Of a DNA stretch of 60,000 nucleotides, positions 10,975 to 21,844 are shown piece after piece. The translations under genes and the position numbers were made by a program. The notes beneath the pieces were generated by a model. The model ran no database searches. It worked only from the letters and a program-made list of their open reading frames with translations, and was not told the origin of the DNA. How positions within the stretch are numbered: position 1 is the stretch's first letter; every line of letters begins with the position of its first letter. The stretch is from Tubulanus polymorphus (taxonomy: Eukaryota > Nemertea > Palaeonemertea > Tubulaniformes > Tubulanidae), in contig NC_134025.1 of assembly GCF_964204645.1 (NCBI RefSeq), positions 19,748,001 to 19,808,000 on the forward strand, given 5' to 3'.

Positions 10975-11558
10975 TACCGTAAAAACCGGCGTATAAGTCT
11001 ACGCGGCGTATAAGTCGAGGTCGATTTTTAGACCTACATTTTATGATTTTAACATATATCCGGCTTATAAGTTGAGTCCCTTCTCTTAGAAGAATAATTA
11101 CTAGTATCATTGTATTGAATAGTTTGTTTTGATAACGATGTGTGCCTTCACGCACGCCGCCACGCGTCAGCCTGATTGCTGCTGTGTGTTAATCAATAGA
11201 CTGTTACACACACTCAGGTATAATACACTACCATACAGTGATACAGTAGTGTGAGTCATGCTATATATAGCCTAATGTATTTAGCGCTGCTATGAGCGCG
11301 CATATATGAATACATCATTTTAAATGAAGCTGTGTCAAAATGAAAGAAAGTTTTTTTCATTAAATAACTTTATTTATCATGAATAATTATTCAAACTGTT
11401 ATAGCACTGTTATAGTCTTTTTTGTCTGGTAGAATCAATATTTCTTGTGACCTGAAAATACTTCGTAGAAAACTGTACTCGGCGTATAAGTCGAGGTCAA
11501 TAATTTACTGGTAAAATCAAGGGTTAAAAACTCGACTTATACGCCGGTTTTTACGGTA
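10975..11558 (+). mobile_element. Tc1/mariner-pogo-type MITE (584 bp)
   Basis: Perfect 25-bp terminal inverted repeats at 10975-10999 and 11534-11558, beginning TACCGTAAAAACCGGCGTAT, with TA at both outer ends as expected for TA-targeting Tc1/mariner/pogo transposases. Subterminal direct copies of GGCGTATAAGTCGAGGTC lie at about 11004 and 11469, and a degenerate one at about 11062. There is no transposase ORF, so it is non-autonomous. The TATAAGTCGA-type end resembles pogo/Tigger termini; the family assignment is inferred. Confidence 0.85.
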
Positions 11559-12562
11559 TTTCTGGTAGTGCGTAGCTTCTTGCTTTCTTTTCCTGTACAT
11601 AGTCGATCGCTACCATTGTTGCTGAGTTGAAGTGGTACGGGTATTGTATGTACATGTACATGTATATTGAATTGACATTGTATGAATAAGTGAACTAAAA
11701 ATTACCTTGTGTGAAACAATTTGGGTTTCATTCTTGGTAACATCTATATCTTGAAGGTTGGATGGTTTAGTAACAGCAGACATAACCTCTGTCTTCAGAA
11801 AACACACCATCAAGGATCTCAAAATTCTAAATAAGTCCTCTGCCAAATAAGGTATCATCGGTTTGTCAGTCTGATATTATAGTAGAAACGTTTGAATGAA
11901 TAGGCGCACATTATATATGCATGCAAAAGTCCGAGCAATTTGGCTGTCAGGATACATGTTTTTAAATAGATCACCCACATCACCACAAGGATTGAATGAA
12001 TAATGACTCGTGATAGTTTTCGGACACAAGATTATCTTGTTCTTTCATGTTTCACTCTTTGATATAGACTGGGCTAATGTACTTTTCTTAATAACAGAAT
12101 TCGAACCTTCATTCGTGTCTTGGCCTTGCACAAACTAGCACTAGCAGTTGTTGACGATGAACTGGCAACCTGGGCCCGGGGAGACACATAGCTAGTAATC
12201 GAAGTGGTAGATTTGGTTGAATTGGTTACATTGTTTAATTTTATTCTTGTGTTTTTTGCCTTCTGAATGTGATACTACGGCTGACCGGCCCATACTAGTC
12301 AAATCAAAGTTCTTTTGAAAAACTGTACATTGCGCTTTTAAGTTGTCACCAGGCACATGTGCGATCCAGAGCCAAATTTCAACATCCGCAAGTCATTCAT
12401 CTTGCCAATGACTAGCCATTATCGCTGATTGTGATTAAAATCAGTATAGAATTAACAATAGATTGACACGAGAGGGCACACGCCATTTCCGGGTTGAAAT
12501 TATTTCATGCAGATATACACTTACGGCAAAACCCAGACATGCGGAATTAAGGATTTTCCAGT
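11559..12562. other. No gene recognised
   Basis: Intergenic sequence with an 82-codon minus frame (11858-11610) of no recognised family. Nothing else stands out. Confidence 0.3.
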
Positions 12563-13058
12563 AAGGGTCTTAGCCAGGAATGAATGTGTACCTGCCAAAA
12601 TTGGAATATCTGAAAAAATCAGCCAGTCCAACCCACGTTGCGCCGGAGGCGGAGGGAGCTCAAGAAAAAAGGGGGTTCGGCGGCTTTCCCCCAAACATTT
12701 TGAATTTCAGCCACAATTTCAGTGATTTTAGGAGCACTTGGAGTCAGGAATGGATCAGAATAAGATATATAAAACCTGTCAGAATATAAGCAATGATAGA
12801 AATAAATGAAAAAAAAAAGAAGCTAAATTCATTTCTGACTGAGGTCTCAGTTTGAATGCATTTTTTTATTCGCAAAAATACTAGGACTTTAGGAGGTCGT
12901 GCACTGTCACTAGACACTCGGCACTAATATACATAACATCAATGATATACATAACACATGACCAGTCTTGACCAACATTTCCCCGTCCTGTCAATGTCAG
13001 TTTTTCATTTTCTCCCCGTCGTAAATGACGGGTAGGACGGGTGCTGGCTAAGACCCTG
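12563..13058 (+). mobile_element. hAT-type MITE (496 bp) with 8-bp target duplication
   Basis: Inverted termini share a perfect 14-bp core AGGGTCTTAGCCAG (12564-12577 and reverse complement 13044-13057), flanked by an exact 8-bp direct repeat TTTCCAGT at 12555-12562 and 13059-13066. An 8-bp duplication and a CAGGG-type end fit the hAT superfamily. The interior has GC-rich GCGCCGGAGGCGGAGG and no transposase. Confidence 0.8.
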
Positions 13059-13242
13059 TTTCCAGTCCTGGAAAAACATTTTCTCAATTTCCAGGATTTT
13101 CCAGGAATTCCAGGACCGGCGGGAACTCTTGTTTTATACAAAAATGTCAACAAATATGTATTTTGATTATTTGACTTACTGAACACGAACATGAAAATAA
13201 AAACATTTTAAATCTCTATTTTCAATATGTAATAACATTATT

Positions 13243-13512
13243 TTATGCATCTAGAGAAACTATGGCAGGTCTGAAATTGCAGAGATGGAAGCATACACCA
13301 ATAATTGCATTGGACAGTTCAGAGTCTCTGTTGTTTACAGGATGTTTCAGAATCTTGCATGTCTTGGCTAAGCCTATCACCCGCTCGACATGAACTCTCT
13401 TGCTGGCTATCTTTCTGTCATTTAGCACAGACTTACCGGACATGCAGTTCTTTTTATGCCCCCGGCTCAACTTAAGTTGATTGGGGGCATAAAGATTTAC
13501 CCGCGTCCGCAA
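13243..13512 (-). pseudogene. DDE_Tnp_4 (PIF/Harbinger or ISL2EU type) transposase, C-terminal fragment
   Basis: The 89-codon frame contains IASKRVHVERVIGLAK followed by NAIIGVCFHLCNFRPAIV. This is the hallmark C-terminal block of the DDE_Tnp_4 nuclease domain, in which the Glu of HVER is the third catalytic acidic residue. The matching N-terminal block (VIDGTECPI) is at 16259-16095 on the same strand, and between the two sits a complete hAT insertion (13887-15922). The enzyme would have cut and joined transposon ends; the gene is now split and frame-broken. Confidence 0.75.
13453..13493. repeat. 11-bp-arm hairpin
   Basis: TTTATGCCCCC and GGGGGCATAAA flank a 19-nt loop that itself contains the palindrome CAACTTAAGTTG. 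It overlaps the 5' part of the transposase frame and may mark a foreign junction there. Confidence 0.55.
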
Positions 13513-13513
13513 G

Positions 13514-13765
13514 TGACGTTAACAGCCTAGAGGCTGCAATTATTGACCAATTGTATTCAAACTTAGTACACAAGTAGGATATCTGAAATTGGGTCGATTT
13601 TTTTCAAATTATGGCCACCAGGAGTGTGACATGAAAAACGACGTTAACAGGACCAGAAACCTATCTGAAATTGGGTCGATTTGATTCAAATTATGACCAC
13701 CAGGGGGCTAACATGAAACACGACGTTAACAGCCTAGAGGTCGCAATTGTTGACCAATTAAGATT
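13514..13765 (+). repeat. Interleaved direct repeats with CACCAGG cores
   Basis: GACGTTAACAGCCTAGAGG occurs at 13514 and 13723, and ATCTGAAATTGGGTCGATTT at 13580 and 13662, each followed by a (G/A)CCACCAGG segment. Two to three diverged units of about 80-130 bp. Related in design, but not obviously in sequence, to the tandem units at 58.8-59.4 kb. Confidence 0.55.
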
Positions 13766-14947
13766 ATGGCCACCAGGGGAAAACAGACTAGTTGCTACAA
13801 CTGTTGATCAATTTTTTCACTTTGTACACGTGTTCTTTAATATTCTTATAGATATAGTTGTGGCCTCGATATTTCTAACGCATTTACAGGGGCGGATCTA
13901 GAGCCCAATTTAGGGGGGGCACCTAATAAATGTAGCTATGATGATACTGTATTGACACCGAGCGGCGTAGGCGCGAGACGTTCCTACGTGCGAAGCCCCT
14001 GCGGGGGGGGGGGTCTGGGAAATTTTTTAACTCTGTTTTGGGGCCAATACTGAAATAAATTTTATTTTTGATAAAAACGGCCGACCGACCGACCCACTGC
14101 TGACTATGAGCTACGTATGTTTGAATTCAAGTATGCATCGTGTGAAAACATGCCTTGACACGTGGCCTAGTTTAAGTTTTCTAGGAAACTGGCAGTGTTC
14201 CAAAAAGCTGCCATTCATTCTAATAGTGACTATATTAAAGCTGGTAAAACTGTGCACATATTCAACGTACTGTTTCATTTTTAACACAGAGATTACGCTC
14301 TGGACGAAGTTATAATTTTAGAATAATTCTTGAAATCTACGCTATTAGACAAATTTCCGGTGCACAACGTATATGATTTTTTTGCGATATTGTTTCCATG
14401 TAAAAAGCCCAAAGGTGAAAAATTTGTTTTTTTGCCCAAAACTTTTGCAAAAAAAAATTTCTACCTACCTACCGACTCATCCTGAAAAGTTGAGTCGGTG
14501 TTGCGGCAAACAGACAATTATTTTGCGATGTCCTTATTTGAATATTTTTTCATATTGTGAAACATATTTTTTTGAAAATATAATAGTTTCCATGCCGCGC
14601 CTAGCTGTACCCTACAAAATTTTGGACGTGGGCCGTAAACAAATGTATATCTTTGGTCTTGTTTGACTACAAAATAATTCTTTAAGAAAGATAAAATACA
14701 TTAAAAACTTGTGGAACTTCGAAGTCACGAATTAAAAAGATTTTTCAAGCAATGTAGAGAGAATCCCACAATTATAACGAAAAGGTCCGAAAATGAAACT
14801 TCGAGATAGTAGTTTATTTCAACGTTTCGACTATATCCTAATAGTCATCTTCAGGAATAATGTTATTTTACGTTATTTTTCAAGCAATGCCCTTATTCCA
14901 AACAACCTCTAGCTTTCAAGGTAAACCACACTTTGCCCATGGGCAAT

Positions 14948-15409
14948 TTATTTCATATTTGTCAGCGGTTTTGTGCTGAGTACACCAAGGGTGCCATGTT
15001 GAAGATCTCCAAATAAAGCACAATAAATACAGAATGCACCATCCTCAGAGGGAGAGTACACTAACCCTACATATTCCTTTTTCTTAAGCCAATCCAGCTG
15101 GAACTTCCGCAAGCGTTTTTTGGCCGTTTTCTCCTCCACATACGACATTGTGGGAAAATAATAAAATTCATCGGGCACATAATGTTGAGTCAGCAACATG
15201 AATTTTTTGTCACAGTCTAACTGTTTAGCGTTCCCTTTGTGTATGCCAATGTCATTTCTGGGTCGATCCGGGACAGGTTCATGGCTTGGCTCATCTGGTT
15301 GATCATCAATTTCAACTGGTTGAGGATTTGATTGTTGTGGTGCTCTTTCAGGAGGTGTAGGCCCATTATCAGAATTGTCATCAACTGGAGCTGGATGCCT
15401 GTAAAACAA
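14948..15409 (-). pseudogene. N-terminal part of a TTF-type zinc-finger hAT transposase
   Basis: A 153-codon frame. A Pro-rich acidic leader (residues 1-55) is followed by a TTF zinc-finger-like segment (about 85-140) reading LRKFQLDWLKK and VGLVYSPSEDGAFCIYCALFG. That arrangement (K.FQ..W, then YS...GAFC..C.LFG) is the usual N-terminus of ZMYM-like and TTF/DUF4371 hAT-derived proteins. The DUF4371 and dimerisation regions are not seen downstream, so the protein is truncated. It lies wholly inside the hAT-like inverted termini. Confidence 0.65.
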
Positions 15410-15479
15410 AATATTAAGTATAAATTTTAAGTAAGCCTAAAAAATTTGAAACCATATTTCACCACTACACAAAACCAAT

Positions 15480-15515
15480 GCTAGAAATTCTTTAGGGCCC
15501 CTAAAGAATTTTTTA
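15480..15515. repeat. Perfect short palindrome inside the hAT element
   Basis: TTCTTTAGGG and CCCTAAAGAA separated by one C. Short, AT-rich arms; function unknown. Confidence 0.4.
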
Positions 15516-16094
15516 CTACTAAACATTTGAAATTATTACCTGTCGAACGCCCGTTCACAATAAATTACATTTGATTTTTAATTGAATTTACCGCGATCAT
15601 TTTGTGATCGAAAAAACTACAACAAATTGGAGCGTCCACGCACTCAACGGCATGTCAACTTAAGGAAATATGTTCAGATATATCACTGCATTCTCTGTTT
15701 CACTTGGCAAACAAATTTAACTAACTTTTTTGAGAAGAAATTGCGTATATCCATCACAGCAATTCACTTCCTGAACGGCTCCACGATGTTCCGGTGCGTG
15801 TGAACTCGACTGCCATGGCACAGCGCGGCGTTAATGATAAGCGAGTGGCGGGAGGTCGGTCGAAAAAAAACGATCTTCACTTAAAGGAGGGATCCCGGGC
15901 CCCTTCCCTAGATCCGCGCCTGATTTACCACAAACCCTGTAACTTCACATATGTGTTAATAGGCTCCAGTCACATATCTGTCTATTTCTCGCAGAACCAC
16001 CATGTACATCAGTTATATATGTAACGGCTCGACCTGGCGAAACGCGGATAAGAAACTTTACAGTGTTTCTGCTCTTATATTTTAAATAGGTGGT

Positions 16095-16259
16095 CTATTG
16101 AGGCTTGGGCTTCATAATAGGGCATTCTGTGCCATCAATAACTACTCTTGCCGAAGGAAATTTAAGACGGAAATCCTCCGGTGAAAAAATTTCACAACAT
16201 CTCAAGCGGGCCAAATATCCAGCTGGTTTAAATGTAACCGAAGAAAATTCAGCCAGGTA
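16095..16259 (-). pseudogene. DDE_Tnp_4 transposase, N-terminal catalytic fragment
   Basis: Too short for a simple ORF list. The minus frame reads FKPAGYLARLR, then a short linker, then ARVVIDGTECPIMKPKPQ before a TAG at 16095-16097. VIDGTE.PI is the first-aspartate motif of the DDE_Tnp_4 superfamily. It is the upstream half of the gene whose C-terminal block lies at 13512-13243, separated by the hAT insertion. The family normally continues straight on from this point, so the TAG marks decay. Confidence 0.7.
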
Positions 16260-18384
16260 ATGAATATATTGGCTACTTCTAATCTTGAACAGGCAAGCAT
16301 GAGACCAAGCTCATAATAATCTGAATGTGCTAATCTGAGTTTAATCAGCGCAAAGAAAAATTGACTCCTCGGTAACAATTGTTTTTATACTATTAGAATA
16401 TATCAAATGTCTCACTGCCTCTCTGTCACCCTGATATAAGTTACATATATATATATCTACAATTTCATATCGAATGGTTCATAATATTTCATATCTCTTA
16501 CTATATGAAATGCTTAATAATAAATAATAATAATAATAGTATTAATAATGTAATATAACTTATGAATATAGTATCAATGTGTGCTTTATCGTAATCAACA
16601 TGTCAGACTACTCAATATGTATTCAAAGTAATTATCTCTAGTCAGTGCTCATCATTAATTAATTTACGTCTCTCAAACATGTGACTAGGTGTTAGTTTGT
16701 GAGTCCTGATGTCTACAACTTGTCTGACACCTAGTTCTCACATTATACACATGATTCTGTATATAAAGACGATGTAAAGTTATGATAATCATTCTCATTC
16801 CGCGATGCAAAAAAGATTGTACATATAAGGTTTAAATGCCTTGTTGTTCCTGATGGATGGAATCTTGTACCGCTGGTGTAAATGCTAGTTCCCCAGCCAG
16901 CCTGCCGATACAACAACCAGCCGGTTACATCTCCAAATGTACAGATAAGAAACGTTAAATGTTCATAATTTACAAGTCCGGTGTAGTCCTTGAATGCTGT
17001 AGGGTTAAACATGTAGTCAGTAACGTCCACACAGTGATCAGAAAACAACATAAGTACCTTCTTTAGTTGTTGATAGGTAATCACTTTCCATGGTTATTGT
17101 GGGATTCAAACCCAATAGCTTTGATAAACTAGACACCGAAGTCCTCGAAATACCGATCAGAAAACCACACCCTCCTATTTCAGTTTCTCAAGTATTTCGA
17201 GTATGAACATGACACATCTGAGCACTCACTTCAAATCCAAGTAGGTTTGGATGAATTTTGAGGGGCCAAAAGGACACGATTTTGGTGGCCCACCTCATCA
17301 AATCTTATATCATATGAAAGCCTTGACTATTTACTACAAAATAACACGTACTTGTAATGCATTGAAATAAACGGCAAATGAGCTAATTAGTATCATGATG
17401 AACTTGGATTTTACCTTGAATTTTCTGAGGAGTATTTGACACTACATAGTGAAACTCCTGATTGCTAATGGGTTAAGTATTTTCCCAAAGGTTGACATGA
17501 TTTGAGTGTGATAATCATAAAAAGTCTCTGCCTCAGACATTAAAAATGCTTTTCGGAAAAGTTTGGCACTTGGAAGCTCCTTGCGATCCTCATGATCCAT
17601 ATAATCTGAGTTGCAGTTCATGTATGTTTTGATGTAATGCATTTAAAAAATTAAACTTAATATCGAGCAATTCAAGAATTCATACTTACTGACGATGAGG
17701 AAATTATATGTAATTGCTATGAAATCAGACCGATCTGGCAAGTCAGTACAGATTCACAGTAGTATGGTAGGAGGCCCTACATTCATTTCGTTACCAAACT
17801 ACGGTAGCGTATAGATACAAAGAAAAGAGAGCTACTCAGTTCAGTGTAAAAGTCTAGAGTAATATGTATTTTCCTTTAAGATACAAAATATTATATGATA
17901 CGCATGTGCAGGCATTGGACGATCAGAGGACGCTGCTGATATGATCCAGATGTAAAAAGGTCCTCAGGTTATAAGAGAGAAGTTCCGCTTTTACCACAAA
18001 AAGTCATGAAATAGTAATGATAAATGAGAGCAGTTTCGGAGAATTGGTGCGTCTTCTTCGACATCCTCCCCGCAGAGATAATAAGCACATATGATTTAGA
18101 TTTCTTTTTAGAGTTCTGAATTCGAGAAATGTTTGTCACTCTGGGGTCAAAGCCACACGTAGAGTTCGAGAATATTAACCGCAGATACATGTATATAGTA
18201 GTTGAATATATTGGTAGCATAAACACTAAATCTGATCATTTTTTGTCATTTTGATTTCTTTCACGCGCCTCTTCGCTGCCTTACGCTGAGGTCGTGATTC
18301 GCTCGATACCCTGATATCGACTCCTCGTCAAGATCTGGGTAGATTGCTATGTTGTTTCTGATATGAAGCAACTGATTTTTATTC
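16260..18384. other. No gene recognised; two unassigned minus-strand frames
   Basis: AT-rich with a simple TAA/TAAT tract near 16515-16540. Frames of 113 codons (17084-16743) and 66 codons (17642-17442) look protein-like in composition but match no family I know. They could be exons or old repeats; I do not call them genes. Confidence 0.3.
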
Positions 18385-19045
18385 CGGATACAGTATCCCC
18401 TCGGATACTACGTTGATACGATGCAGTATCCCCTCAGATACTAGAATGATACGATACAGTATCCCCTCGGATACTAGGTTGATACGATGCAGTATCCCCT
18501 TGGATACTAGGTTGATACGATGCAGTATTCCCTCGGATACTAGGTTGATACGATGCAGTATCCCCTCGGATACTAGAATGATACGATGCAGTATTCCCTC
18601 GGATACTAGGTCTATACGATGCAGTATCCCCTTGGATACTAGGTTGATACGATGCAGTATTCCCTCGGATACTAGGTTGATACGATGCAGTATCTCCTCG
18701 GATAATAGGTTGATACAATGCAGTATCCCCTCGGATACTAGAATGATACGATACAGTATCCCCCTCAGATACTAGGTTGATACGATGCAGTATCCCCTCA
18801 GATACAAGAATGATACGATACAGTATCCCCTCGGATACTAGGTTGATGCGATGCAGTATCCCCTCGGTTACTAGAATGATACGATACAGTATCCCCTCGG
18901 ATACTAGGTTGATGCGATGCAGTATCCCCTCAGATACAAGAATGATACGATGTAGTATCCCCTCGGATACTAGGTTGATGCGATGCAGTATCCCCTCGGA
19001 TACTAGAATGATACGATACAGTATCCCCTCAGATACTAGATTGAT
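18385..19045 (+). repeat. 33-bp minisatellite array 1 (about 20 units), each unit a hairpin
   Basis: Unit length 33 bp with variants. The core AGTATCCCCTCGGATACT is a perfect 7-bp inverted repeat around CCTC. Because 33 is divisible by 3, frames stay open on both strands and give spurious 120- and 205-codon ORFs with an 11-residue period. Variant units (GGTCTATACG, CCCCTTGG, GGATAATAGG, GATACAATGC) let single units be followed: the run 18527-18827 reappears at 20788-21088. Confidence 0.9.
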
Positions 19046-19060
19046 TGACACGATTTTGAA

Positions 19061-19770
19061 CTAATTAGCTTTGATTAATGCACATATTATATTTTCCATT
19101 ATATCGAATTGGCTTTGAGTGTCCAGAATGCATATATTCGCAAACGGTTTCTTTATCCTGATGTATCGACATGTGGTGACATCTCGGCAGTCCATCAGTT
19201 TGTGGTTGGCCATCAAACAGTCGAAACATAGTTGCTTCTCGTAAACGGCTTTGCAGAAGGGACAATTGATTCCATCGTCTCTCTGGCTAGAGTTGCCCAT
19301 GAGACTGTGAGCCGACCTATGTTGCGGGCAGTTGCTGGTTTGCCGGTATTCCTGGCGATTTGGTTTGTGCGGTTATTTTCACCGATGTGTTCCAGATGCG
19401 TTTCAAATGACTTGATGATCTTGTTGAGATCAAAATTTTCTCCTTGGTCACTTGCGCCCATTTTTTCTAAGAGCACTGGAGGTAATTTTCTCTTATGGAG
19501 TTGCAATCATGAATGGTGCACAATCGTGGATTTTGACTCCAAGGTGTTTCAGAGATCTAATGTTCGCGTGGACCTTATTGAGGAATTGTGACAGTGCGCT
19601 GTAAATGTATGGCGGTACTTCCAGGTCGAAAATCTCGTTCACATACGCTCTGACGATCTTACGATTATTGCCGAATCTTTCATTGAGAATGGCTGTCAGC
19701 AAAGCCAAATTTGCACCAGATGCATGTATGCCCTTTATCGCGTTGAAGGCAATTCCTTTTAATTGTCCTA
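19061..19770 (-). pseudogene. BEL/Pao LTR-retrotransposon gag (DUF1759 type) remnant
   Basis: Three overlapping minus frames give a BEL/Pao-like gag. First comes a LKGIAFNAIKGIHASGANLA block, followed by a frame starting ALLTAILNERFGNNRKIV. Next is a KLPPVLLEKMG segment and finally a Cys-rich end with CPFCKAVYEKQLCFDCLMANHKLMDC (shown across two frames). This order (DUF1759, 'll..L.RKLP', then a Cys cluster) is typical of Pao elements. Frame changes occur near 19500 and 19290. The first base beyond the gag end abuts minisatellite array 1. No pol region is seen. Confidence 0.7.
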
Positions 19771-20787
19771 CGATGTAATTAAACTAATGTAAGTAATGTC
19801 CGAAAAGTTGCCCGCGAGAACATCAGCCTACATGGTTTCCCAGAAACTAGTCCACTGAGTATACGTTCCGGCGAAAACGGGTAGTTTCTATTTCGGTAGT
19901 TGTGCTGTTTTCGTCGGTGGGGGATCTGTATACTGTTCTTTTGGTCTTTTCGTCTTGTTATTTACGATGCATTTCTTTATACGGAGAAGAATCTTTCTTT
20001 CTGGTAAATCAGCGTGGTCACCGTGTGTCGCTCATGGCAAAATCAGAGTTAAACATAATTTCTAGTCCTCAATCGTAGTAGGGGGTACCTCGATTCTATG
20101 CAATAGGGAACATTGCAGTTTGCCCCTAAAACAGACGTGAGTGCGTTATTATGTGCCCTTGCTCCAATGGAATCACGCACAAAAATGCCGTTATTTGAAA
20201 TCAGCACCCTGCCCTTTTTTAATGCTAGATGAAGCACTGATTAGCAAGAAAACATTAATCAGAATAGAAAAATAATGAGAAGAAATGTGGCAGAAAATAT
20301 AAAAGTTCTACAATGATTATTTTAACACAGCTAGAGTGAACAGGGAAAATCCTTTCCAAAAATGCCTGGTTTGTTTTTCTAGCTCAAATATGGAGGAAGT
20401 TATTACCATTGTTGCATTCTGAGCCTTCTATTTACATCCACTAAACATACCCATCACTTCTTCAGCATCAATGTTATGTAACCGAGGTGATTCTGTCTGA
20501 AGAATTAACTGTGGAGTAACATTCATATCGAAAATTTTTCCTAGCTAGTTCTCTGTCTTCGCTCAGCTTTCCATCTCCACAAATTTCCTGAACTACCGGA
20601 TTTTCAAAAAAGTCAGTTTCTCTAGTTCAAACAGACAAAATATCCTTCGTTTGGTATGCCGCAGATATCGGTATTGAAAAGTATCAATTTTCCAAATAGT
20701 CCCCCCTCGACTATAGAAATTTTTTGAAAAATCGGGCAAAAAATGGCGCAATTGACAGCATCTAGAACAACAATATGAATGTTAATT

Positions 20788-21088
20788 ATTCCCTCGGATA
20801 CTAGGTTGATACGATGCAGTATCCCCTCGGATACTAGAATGATACGATGCAGTATTCCCTCGGATACTAGGTCTATACGATGCAGTATCCCCTTGGATAC
20901 TAGGTTGATACGATGCAGTATTCCCTCGGATACTAGGTTGATACGATGCAGTATCCCCTCGGATAATAGGTTGATACAATGCAGTATCCCCTCGGATACT
21001 AGAATGATACGATACAGTATCCCCCTCAGATACTAGGTTGATACGATGCAGTATCCCCTCAGATACAAGAATGATACGATACAGTATC
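20788..21088 (+). repeat. 33-bp minisatellite array 2, near-exact copy of a block of array 1
   Basis: 301 bp matching 18527-18827 with one substitution by eye and no gaps, variant unit by variant unit. It starts and ends inside a unit, joined to unrelated sequence on both sides. Confidence 0.9.
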
Positions 21089-21089
21089 G

Positions 21090-21223
21090 ATACAGTGTTT
21101 CAAGTCGTCAAAACGTCACGATATGTCGACACATTCATGTCGAATTGATGCGATATATCGACATAAATATGGCGACTTGTCGAGTTGGAACGCAACAACT
21201 CGAGGCCCTTTATCGCTTCCGTA
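21090..21223 (+). repeat. Half copy of the 21.3-21.7 kb foldback element
   Basis: Ends CCCTTTATCGCTTCCGTA exactly as the right arm at 21720-21737, and shares ATGGCGACTTGTCGAG and AACGTCACGATATGT. Its own left arm is missing. It begins at the edge of minisatellite array 2. Confidence 0.7.
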
Positions 21224-21320
21224 GATCTTTCATTAAGTAGGATCACTTGAATGATCGCTTTAATATCACTTTAAAAAAAAAGGAATCTGCCAAAATGACC
21301 GTAATATTCGACACTATATC

Positions 21321-21737
21321 TACGGAAGCGATAAGGGGCCTCGGAGATGACGCGTTCCAACTCGACAAGTCGCCATATTATTGTTGACATACCGCGATGT
21401 ATCGCGTCAAGTCGACATGAATATGTCGATATATCGTGACGTTTTGACGACATATTTCGTTTTCTTAACCATTTTCCTCGCGACAAGTCGACATATTCAT
21501 GACGACTTGAAACTCAGTCGTCATATTACTGGCGTCCTCATCTTACATTTAGACATGTCTTCAAATGACGGCTTGTCCCGTGGAAAATGAGCAAATAAGC
21601 GAAATTTGTCGTGAAAACGTCACGATATGTAGACATATTCATGTGGACTTGACACGATATATCGCGATATATCGACATAAATATGGCGACTTGTCGAGTT
21701 TGAACATGAAAACTCGAGGCCCTTTATCGCTTCCGTA
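21321..21737 (+). mobile_element. Foldback/MITE element with long inverted arms (417 bp)
   Basis: The left arm from TACGGAAGCGATAA (21321) through TCGACAAGTCGCCATATT is inverted in the right arm ending 21737. The direct repeat ACTATATC at 21313-21320 and 21737-21744 is a candidate 8-bp target duplication, sharing the terminal A. Arms are full of CGATATATCG words. No ORF. A MULE- or hAT-type non-autonomous element is possible. Confidence 0.7.
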
Positions 21738-21844
21738 CTATATCAGATTAATCGACTTCAAAATAGGTGAAAGCATAAGTCTTTATAACGTTATTAATTG
21801 GCCTAATTATTCAAAAGCTAATAATGTGGGCGATAAAACCAAAA

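Larger units (their letters stand above)
13887..15922 (-). mobile_element. hAT-like DNA transposon with TTF zinc-finger ORF, nested insertion
   Basis: Termini CAGGGGCGGATCTAG (13887) and its reverse complement with one change (ending 15922) are flanked by an exact ATTTA direct repeat (13882-13886 and 15923-15927). CAGGGGCGG is a typical hAT-like end. The target duplication is 5 bp, not the usual 8, so the superfamily call rests on the ends and the TTF ORF inside. The element interrupts the DDE_Tnp_4 transposase. Only the N-terminal part of its own transposase is recognisable, so it is probably internally deleted. Confidence 0.7.

Noticed and set aside
18413-19064. ORFs of 95-205 codons on both strands
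   Set aside because: Product of a 33-bp repeat that is a multiple of three; no start context or domain.
18385-21088. CRISPR-like array
   Set aside because: Units are contiguous variants without unique spacers, in animal DNA.
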